Positions 1 to 5,134 of a stretch of DNA of 7,987 bases are shown here, one piece after another (position 1 is the first letter of the stretch; each line of letters opens with the position of its first letter). Position numbers and translations under genes: made by a program. The notes beneath the pieces are model-generated. The model was not told where the DNA came from. It saw only the letters and a program-made list of their open reading frames with translations, and did not search any database. Source of the stretch: Acidobacteriota bacterium (GTDB lineage: Bacteria > Acidobacteriota > Terriglobia > Versatilivoradales > Versatilivoraceae); NCBI GenBank assembly GCA_028875135.1, contig JAPPFQ010000023.1, positions 1 to 7,987 on the forward strand, read 5' to 3'.

Positions 1-733
1 AAGTCAACCTTCGCAGAGGCGGCCGGAAGACCTCGGCGGTGGCTGTCGATGGTTTTCCCGAGTCGGTTCGGGGCACCCGTCGTTGCGCCAACCAGCGGGG
101 CGACTCCGGAACCGCGGCCAGAACGAACAGCCCCAGGACGACGGGCGATGCTCCCACCACCATCACCCAGCGCCAGGTTTCGGGAGTGATTTCGACTCCC
201 GTGGCGGTCCAGGCCATCAGCAGCAGGCCCACGTTGGCTGCCGTCCCCATGATGCCCGCCAGGATCGGTCGGGAGAGATCGGACCAGGCCTCCGAAACAA
301 TGGCCACGCCGTTGGGCCACATGCCTCCGATGCCCAGGCAGGTCAAAAATCGTAGGACCAGCAACTCGAAGGGACTTTGAGCCCACCAGGTCAGACCGGA
401 AAAAATGGAGAGACACAGAATGCTCCATCCCATGCCCCTGACGCGGCCGAACCGGTCTCCCAGCCGCCCAAAGAGCCAGCCCCCCGCGGCGGCGCCGAAT
501 AGGAAGGCGCACACGTACCAGGCGAACCACCTTCCGACCAGGGCCTCGTTGGTCGACTGGAGCAGGTCGATGGCCGCCGAACGCATGGCCAGGGAGGTGA
601 TGGAAAACTGCACCCCGGCGAACATCCACCCCAGAAAGGCCGTCACCACGATCAGGTAGCGGCCGCCCGCGGATAGCGGCTGGGGAGCGGAACCCGGCAG
701 CCCCGCTGTCGAAGCATCCGGCTTGGTTGTCAC
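1..733 (-). CDS. MFS transporter, PESPR-motif type (3' end cut by window)
   Basis: This is the N-terminal half (244 residues) of a major facilitator superfamily transporter, an inner-membrane secondary carrier for a small solute. The frame is open to the window edge. Residues 1-25 are a hydrophilic tail. Hydrophobic segments follow at about 26-48, 68-88, 100-117, 121-145, 155-177 and 187-207, matching TM1-TM6. The loop 2-3 signature GRLGDRFGRVRG is at 89-100. A Gly-rich TM5 (LGIGGMWPNG, 133-142) is followed by Glu148, and PESPRWLAQRR at 209-219 closes TM6, as in sugar-porter and metabolite:H+ symporter subfamilies. The central loop begins after it. The start is GTG at 733, chosen because no upstream ATG fits and GAGGG lies 6 nt before it. 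The gene begins 26 nt after the stop of the VOC gene, so the two are probably co-transcribed. The substrate cannot be told from this half. The MFS call is firm. Confidence 0.95.
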   Translation of the reverse strand, partial: MTTKPDASTAGLPGSAPQPLSAGGRYLIVVTAFLGWMFAGVQFSITSLAMRSAAIDLLQSTNEALVGRWFAWYVCAFLFGAAAGGWLFGRLGDRFGRVRGMGWSILCLSIFSGLTWWAQSPFELLVLRFLTCLGIGGMWPNGVAIVSEAWSDLSRPILAGIMGTAANVGLLLMAWTATGVEITPETWRWVMVVGASPVVLGLFVLAAVPESPRWLAQRRVPRTDSGKPSTATAEVFRPPLRRLT

Positions 734-739
734 CTTGTT

Positions 740-744
740 CCCTC
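740..744 (-). promoter_or_regulatory. Ribosome binding site supporting the GTG start of the MFS gene
   Basis: On the minus strand GAGGG sits 6 nt upstream of the GTG at 733, inside the 26-nt gap after the VOC stop codon. There is no ATG in frame nearby, so this site decides the start. Confidence 0.6.
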
Positions 745-759
745 GATTGTAGAGATTGG

Positions 760-1170
760 CTAGAGCTTGACTCCCCGCCATTCGTCTTTGTCGGCGGTCA
801 CGTCCACCACGTTGCCGTCGGGATCTTCGATCTTGAAGGCGCGATCGGGCAGCCGGCGGCGGTCCAGATCGAGGCGCTCCTTGACGGTCTTGGAGGCCTC
901 GGCGCCCCATTGGCGGCAGCGCTGCCAGGCGGCCTCCAGGTCCTCCACCATGACACCGAAGTGCACATACTCGTTGCCCTCCTCGATGCGGGGTCGATCG
1001 CAGTCGGCGGGCTGTTGAATCAGGGTGATGTTGGTCACGCCGTCGGTCAGGTCCATGCCCAGCCGGGTGGGCCGATAGCCGATGAATTTCCACCCGAAGA
1101 CACTTTCATAGAAGCGGCGGGACTCCTCCATGTCACTGCAGCGGAGAGCCAGATGACGTATTCGAGCCAT
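760..1170 (-). CDS. VOC (glyoxalase/bleomycin-resistance/dioxygenase) family protein
   Basis: A 136-residue single-domain protein of the vicinal oxygen chelate superfamily, which contains metal-dependent lyases, isomerases, dioxygenases and drug-binding proteins. It is probably cytoplasmic, with no signal or membrane segment. Two beta-alpha-beta-beta-beta halves are visible. The first starts with RHLALRCSDMEESRRFYESV (5-24), the second with YVHFGVMVEDLEAAW (68-82), and it ends in the family-typical DPDGNVVDV (116-124). Candidate metal ligands are His6, His70 and the acidic residue at 123. That position is usually Glu (DPDGNxxE) but is Asp here, so metal binding is plausible but not assured. 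Members this size usually dimerise. The ATG at 1170 has a perfect AGGAGG 6 nt upstream. It lies 78 nt after the DUF1501 stop and 26 nt before the MFS gene. The substrate is unknown; a role in modifying or shielding a small molecule handled by the adjacent transporter is only a guess. Confidence 0.95.
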   Translation of the reverse strand: MARIRHLALRCSDMEESRRFYESVFGWKFIGYRPTRLGMDLTDGVTNITLIQQPADCDRPRIEEGNEYVHFGVMVEDLEAAWQRCRQWGAEASKTVKERLDLDRRRLPDRAFKIEDPDGNVVDVTADKDEWRGVKL

Positions 1171-1176
1171 GATATG

Positions 1177-1182
1177 CCTCCT
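1177..1182 (-). promoter_or_regulatory. Strong Shine-Dalgarno of the VOC gene
   Basis: AGGAGG on the minus strand, 6 nt upstream of the ATG at 1170. It is the best ribosome binding site in the window and suggests efficient, independent translation initiation of the VOC protein. No convincing promoter was seen in the 78-nt gap (1171-1248) that holds it, and no hairpin with a T run was seen there, so read-through from the DUF1501 gene is possible. Confidence 0.75.
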
Positions 1183-1248
1183 GAATCGGTCCTTTGGTGG
1201 GTATCTTTTCTCCCCAGCCTGTCGATCTGCGGCTGAGGCGCCGTCGCG

Positions 1249-2592
1249 TTATATCAACTCCTCGATCGGCCGGCCGGTGGTGTCGTCGAAGGAGTTGGCG
1301 ATCTTGATGGGCCGGCCCACCGGGGTCATGTATTCCTTGGTCCAGTCGATGCCCATGGCCTTGTAAATGGTGGCGAAGACGTCTCCCACCGAGATGGGAC
1401 GCTCGGCCACGTATCCGCCCCTCTCGTCGCTGGCTCCGATGACCTGCCCCCCCTGCAATCCCCCTCCGCCCAGGACCATGGACCAGCAGAAGGGCCAGTG
1501 GTCGCGGCCGTTGATGGGATTGATCTCCGGAGTGCGGCCGAACTCGCCCATGGCCATCACGATGGTGGACTCCAACAGCCCGCGCTGCTCCAGGTCCACC
1601 AGCAGAGCCGTCAGGGTCTGGTCCAGAGTGGGGCACAGCAGGGCCCGCAGCTTCTTGTCGTTCTCTCCGCCCGACCCCCGGCCGTGGGTGTCCCAGCCGC
1701 TGTCCAGGTTGTAGCCGGCCGCGGTGACGAAGCGGGAGCCGGCTTCCACCAGGCGCCGGGCCAGCAGGGCGCTCTGTCCGAATCCGTAGCGGCCGTAGGC
1801 GCCCTTGGTCGTCTCCGACTCCTGGGAAAGATCGAAGGCCTTCTTCATGGCCGGAGACAGGATCATCTCCATGGCCTTGTCCCGGAAGGTTTCCCGCGCC
1901 GCCGCTTCCGTCAGGACTTCCTTGCGGCGGTAGAGGTCGTCCACCACTTGCAGAAAGCCTCGACGATCCTCGATCCGTTTCTCGGTGATGGATTTGGGAA
2001 GTGTCAGGTCCTTGAGCTTGAAGTCCTTCTTGCTGGGATCGGGGACCACCAGCGGATTGTAGGCGGCTCCCAGGGAAGACGCTCTGTAATAGCTCTGGGT
2101 GAGGTGGGGCGCCCCCAGCACATAGGGAGGAATATCGTTGCGAGGCCCCAGCTCCCTGGCGATGATGGACCCAACGCTGGCAAACTCCATGGCCGGGGCC
2201 GGACGGTGGCCGCTGGTGATGTACTCCCGGCCCAGGGGATGGTCCACTTCCTCATGGGTCATGGAGCGAATGATGGACAACTTGTCCATGTGGCGGGCCA
2301 TCCGAGGCAGGATCTCGGAAACCTGGATGCCGGGCACGTTGGTGCCGATGGGCCGGAAACCGCTGCTGGGTTTCGGGTCCCAGGTGTCGACCTGGCTGGG
2401 CCCGCCTTCCAGCAGGAGCAGGATGCAGGCCTGGGCCTTGGCCGGGGAGGCCTTGACGCCCGAAGCAGCCATCAGGCTCTTCATTTCGAGATACTGGCCC
2501 AGGTGGATCCCCACCAGGCTCAGGGACCCCACCCGCAAAAAGTGCCGGCGAGCCAGGCTCTCACAGAAACTGTCGCATCCCCATCGGTTCAT
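1249..2592 (-). CDS. Tat-exported DUF1501 domain protein
   Basis: A 447-residue protein of the DUF1501 family (PF07394), which belongs to the alkaline-phosphatase/sulfatase-like fold clan but has no established reaction. The N-terminus has a twin-arginine signal, ARRHFLRVG (14-22), then a weakly hydrophobic stretch to about residue 44, so it is probably exported folded to the periplasm. Family landmarks occur in order: LLEGGPSQVDTWDPKP (60-75), HEEVDHPLGREYITSGHRP (113-131), YGRYGFGQSALLARRLVEAG (266-285), GWDTHG (299-304), MGEFGRTPEIN (348-358) and GRDHWP (362-367). These Asp/His/Glu-rich blocks are the likely metal or active-site shell. Length is normal for the family and no break is visible. 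ATG at 2592 is preceded by AAGGAG with a 10-nt spacing. The gene starts 22 nt after the DUF1549/DUF1553 gene, the usual partner of DUF1501 in planctomycete-type genomes, so they very likely share a transcript. Family assignment is firm; function is unknown. Confidence 0.96.
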   Translation of the reverse strand: MNRWGCDSFCESLARRHFLRVGSLSLVGIHLGQYLEMKSLMAASGVKASPAKAQACILLLLEGGPSQVDTWDPKPSSGFRPIGTNVPGIQVSEILPRMARHMDKLSIIRSMTHEEVDHPLGREYITSGHRPAPAMEFASVGSIIARELGPRNDIPPYVLGAPHLTQSYYRASSLGAAYNPLVVPDPSKKDFKLKDLTLPKSITEKRIEDRRGFLQVVDDLYRRKEVLTEAAARETFRDKAMEMILSPAMKKAFDLSQESETTKGAYGRYGFGQSALLARRLVEAGSRFVTAAGYNLDSGWDTHGRGSGGENDKKLRALLCPTLDQTLTALLVDLEQRGLLESTIVMAMGEFGRTPEINPINGRDHWPFCWSMVLGGGGLQGGQVIGASDERGGYVAERPISVGDVFATIYKAMGIDWTKEYMTPVGRPIKIANSFDDTTGRPIEELI

Positions 2593-2614
2593 GACCGGGA
2601 TTCTCCTTGTCGGT

Positions 2615-5134
2615 TCAGTGGTTGTTCAGGAACTGCTCCGAGTTCACCACGGCCCAAAGCAGATCTTCCACCGCCTCTCGCCGTGAGTCCCGCCGCCGGA
2701 TCATGTCTTTCAGCGCGGCCTGCTCGGCTTCCGTCGGGAAACGGCACAGGGCCGCCAGGTACAACTCTTCAATGATGGCCTCATCAGAGGCATTGCGCTG
2801 CAGCAGGCGGTCCACCCGTCCTCCCTCCCGGGAGAGCTTGGCGGTGAAGGTCGGCCCCGCCAACTGGTGCAGGGCCTGCAGCAGGCTGGGCTGCATGTCG
2901 CGTTCGGGAATATAGCTCAGGTCGGGCTTCCCGTAGACGTTGAAGAAGTTTCCGTCTTCTCCGGTCACGCCGCTCACGTGTGAGATGGCTCTCAAGAGCA
3001 CCTCGGATTCCAGGGGGCGTGGAAGCGCCCTGGAATAGTTGACCCGATCGGTGCGGTTGGTGGGGTTGGGTTCACCCGAAAGCTGATAGGTCCGGGACTC
3101 CACCATGAGGCGAATCAGGGAGCGCAGGTCGTAGCCGCTCCTGACAAAGTAGCGGGCCAGGGCCTCCAGCAGCCGGGGATGGGTGGCCAGGTTGTTGGAG
3201 CGAAAGTCGTCCACCGGATCCACGATTCCCCTTCCGAAGAAATAGCCCCACATGCGGTTGGCCATGGCCGGGGCGAAGTAGGGGTTTTCGGGAGAGGTCA
3301 TCCACTCGGCCAGCGCCAACCGCCAGTCGTCCCGCCGGTCCTCTGGCACCGCACTCCCGTCCAGGAAGCTGGGCTGAACCTCCTGCTTGGTGCGGGGGTG
3401 AATGACCTTGGCCCCCTTGCCGAAGGTCCCGTAGCCTTCGGGGTCGTCCATGATCACGAAATCCACCTGGGGAAATCCCGGATGGAGGTTGCTCAGTCGC
3501 CCGAAGAAGGCGGTCAGGCCCCAGAACTGGTCCTGGCTCCAGGACTCGTAGGGGTGGTCGTGGCACTGGGCGCAGTCCATCCGCCGGCCCAGAAAGACCC
3601 GGACCTGCTCCCCCATGGCATTTTGCGGCAGAGGCACGGCCGTGCCTCCCATATCCTCGTAGTGGCGGGAGGGGCCGTCGAAACCCTGGGCGGCCACCCG
3701 CTCCCGGGCGAACTGATCGTAGGGCTTGTTCTCGGCAATGGCCCGGCGAACCCAGTCCTTGTAGACCGGGCTGATCACCCGCAGGAAGTCGTAGAAGCGC
3801 CAGGACCAGTGATCCACGAACTCGGGCGTTCGGAGCAGCAGGTCGATGAGCCGGGTGCGCTTTTGAGGGTCCGGGTCTGCCAGGAACTGACGCACCCGGT
3901 GGACGGGAGGCAGCCTGCCGGTCAGGTCCAGGCAGAGGCGCCGCAGAAACTCGGCATCCGAGGAGAGCGCCGAGGGAACCAGGTGAAATTTGCGGGCCTT
4001 GGCGAAGACAAGGTCGTCAATGAAGTTGTGGCGGGGAACCTCGGGGTAGGCCGCCACCGGCGCCTCGATCACACCCACGGTGGCGCTGGCGCTCTGCCCG
4101 CCGGCCAGCACCTGGATGGCGGTCTCGCCTGGGTGACGCCCGGTCAACCGGCCATCGGGTCCCACCGAAACCACTTCGGGGTTGTTGGAAAGATAGCGCA
4201 CCTGGCTGGTGACATCCTCCCGGGCGCCGTCGGCCCAATGGGCGGTTACCAGCAGTTGCCGCTCGCCTCCCTTCTGCAGCACCACCTGTCCTGGCGTGAC
4301 CACGACCCGTTCCAGGGGAGCGGATCGAGCACCATTCTCAGAGCCATAGACGGCGCCCCCGGCAATCCAGTCCACCATGCGCCGATAGTCCCGGGAGTCC
4401 TTCTCCAGCCGTTCGCCGCCCCCGTGGGGTACCGCCAGGCTGGCCTTCAGCAGCAACAGGCTCCTGGCGGGATCCTCCAGGTTGACGCGGGGCGCCTTCT
4501 CGCCGGTCTCGGTCGTGAGGACGTGGAAGGCGCCGCCCTCCACGATCCAGCCGTAATCCTCCCGGGGGGCGGCGGCGTTCTTGGAGAGCTTGAACCCGCC
4601 CTGCCCGGTGACGCTGCCGTGACACTCGGTGCTGTTGCAGCCCCGCTTGGTGAGAATCCTGGTGATGTCGCGGTCGAAACGGAGGGGGCGGCTCACGGCC
4701 GAATCCCGCACCCGCACGGACGCCTGGAGAACCTGACCCGCGGACTGGACGGTCAACAGCGTCCGGCCGTCGGATCGCGCCCTCACCCTGCCGCGGACAT
4801 CAATTTCGGCCAGAGTGGGCTCGGCAATGGAGAATCGGCTTGCCTCGGTCAGGTCCCGTTCCAGCCCGTCGCTATAGGTCCCGATGACCAGGAGCCGCTG
4901 GGCGGCGCCCTTGCCCCGGAGCTGCACCTCCTTGGGCAGGAGCCTGACGGAAAGCAGGCGGGCGGCGGCGGAAGACTCTGCGTCCGTCTTCAGGGCGGCG
5001 GACCGGAGAGGCGCCGGCCAAGCCAGCAACCCGATCAACAAGCCGATTCTGCACAGACCGGATCCGGAGAGCGTTCTCCCGATCCGCCCCAGCCTTCTGT
5101 TACCTGTCCTCATCCTGTCCATACGGTCCTTCAT
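2615..5134 (-). CDS. DUF1549/DUF1553 (PSCyt2-PSD1) putative cytochrome with two Ig-like domains
   Basis: An 839-residue exported protein. A basic N-terminus and hydrophobic core at 27-40 (CRIGLLIGLLAWPA) form a Sec-type signal with likely cleavage near 46. Domains in order: BIG2-like Ig domain (about 62-143); a small cytochrome-like region with GCNSTECHG (165-173), a CX4CH haem-like motif; a second BIG2-like Ig domain (about 275-356); DUF1549/PSCyt2 (about 369-560) with canonical CXXCH, CAQCH (521-525), followed by DHPYESWSQDQFWGL; and DUF1553/PSD1 (about 600-835) with NRMWGYFFGRGIVDPVDDFR (626-645) and the typical end LLWAVVNSEQFLNNH. This order is common in Planctomycetota, Verrucomicrobiota and Solibacter-like Acidobacteriota. 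Haem binding is predicted from motifs, not shown. The start overlaps the PPC stop as ATGA, indicating translational coupling; Met5 and Met8 are possible alternative starts. It probably works in the periplasm or at the surface with the flanking PPC and DUF1501 proteins. The reaction is unknown. Confidence 0.96.
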   Translation of the reverse strand: MKDRMDRMRTGNRRLGRIGRTLSGSGLCRIGLLIGLLAWPAPLRSAALKTDAESSAAARLLSVRLLPKEVQLRGKGAAQRLLVIGTYSDGLERDLTEASRFSIAEPTLAEIDVRGRVRARSDGRTLLTVQSAGQVLQASVRVRDSAVSRPLRFDRDITRILTKRGCNSTECHGSVTGQGGFKLSKNAAAPREDYGWIVEGGAFHVLTTETGEKAPRVNLEDPARSLLLLKASLAVPHGGGERLEKDSRDYRRMVDWIAGGAVYGSENGARSAPLERVVVTPGQVVLQKGGERQLLVTAHWADGAREDVTSQVRYLSNNPEVVSVGPDGRLTGRHPGETAIQVLAGGQSASATVGVIEAPVAAYPEVPRHNFIDDLVFAKARKFHLVPSALSSDAEFLRRLCLDLTGRLPPVHRVRQFLADPDPQKRTRLIDLLLRTPEFVDHWSWRFYDFLRVISPVYKDWVRRAIAENKPYDQFARERVAAQGFDGPSRHYEDMGGTAVPLPQNAMGEQVRVFLGRRMDCAQCHDHPYESWSQDQFWGLTAFFGRLSNLHPGFPQVDFVIMDDPEGYGTFGKGAKVIHPRTKQEVQPSFLDGSAVPEDRRDDWRLALAEWMTSPENPYFAPAMANRMWGYFFGRGIVDPVDDFRSNNLATHPRLLEALARYFVRSGYDLRSLIRLMVESRTYQLSGEPNPTNRTDRVNYSRALPRPLESEVLLRAISHVSGVTGEDGNFFNVYGKPDLSYIPERDMQPSLLQALHQLAGPTFTAKLSREGGRVDRLLQRNASDEAIIEELYLAALCRFPTEAEQAALKDMIRRRDSRREAVEDLLWAVVNSEQFLNNH

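Noticed and set aside
39..659. Two plus-strand open frames at the left edge
   Set aside because: They are antisense to the MFS gene, whose minus-strand translation shows the loop 2-3 and PESPR motifs. The plus-strand products have none.
727..1236. 169-codon plus-strand frame over the VOC gene
   Set aside because: Antisense to a clear VOC domain protein with a perfect ribosome binding site.
1198..1236. Possible terminator after the DUF1501 gene (CAGCC...GGCTG)
   Set aside because: Only 5 bp of stem around an 11-nt loop and no T run, too weak to support a terminator.
1266..1276. GC-rich palindrome cggccggccgg
   Set aside because: It lies in the codons for TTGRPIEE at the DUF1501 C-terminus and is explained by Gly/Arg codons in GC-rich DNA.
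1498..2775. 425-codon open frame on the plus strand
   Set aside because: Antisense to the DUF1501 gene, with no motif. It also runs past the boundary into the next gene.
2984..2995. Symmetrical ctcacgtgtgag as an operator
   Set aside because: It sits inside the DUF1549/DUF1553 coding region, far from any promoter, and the two halves are separated by only 2 nt with no second copy.
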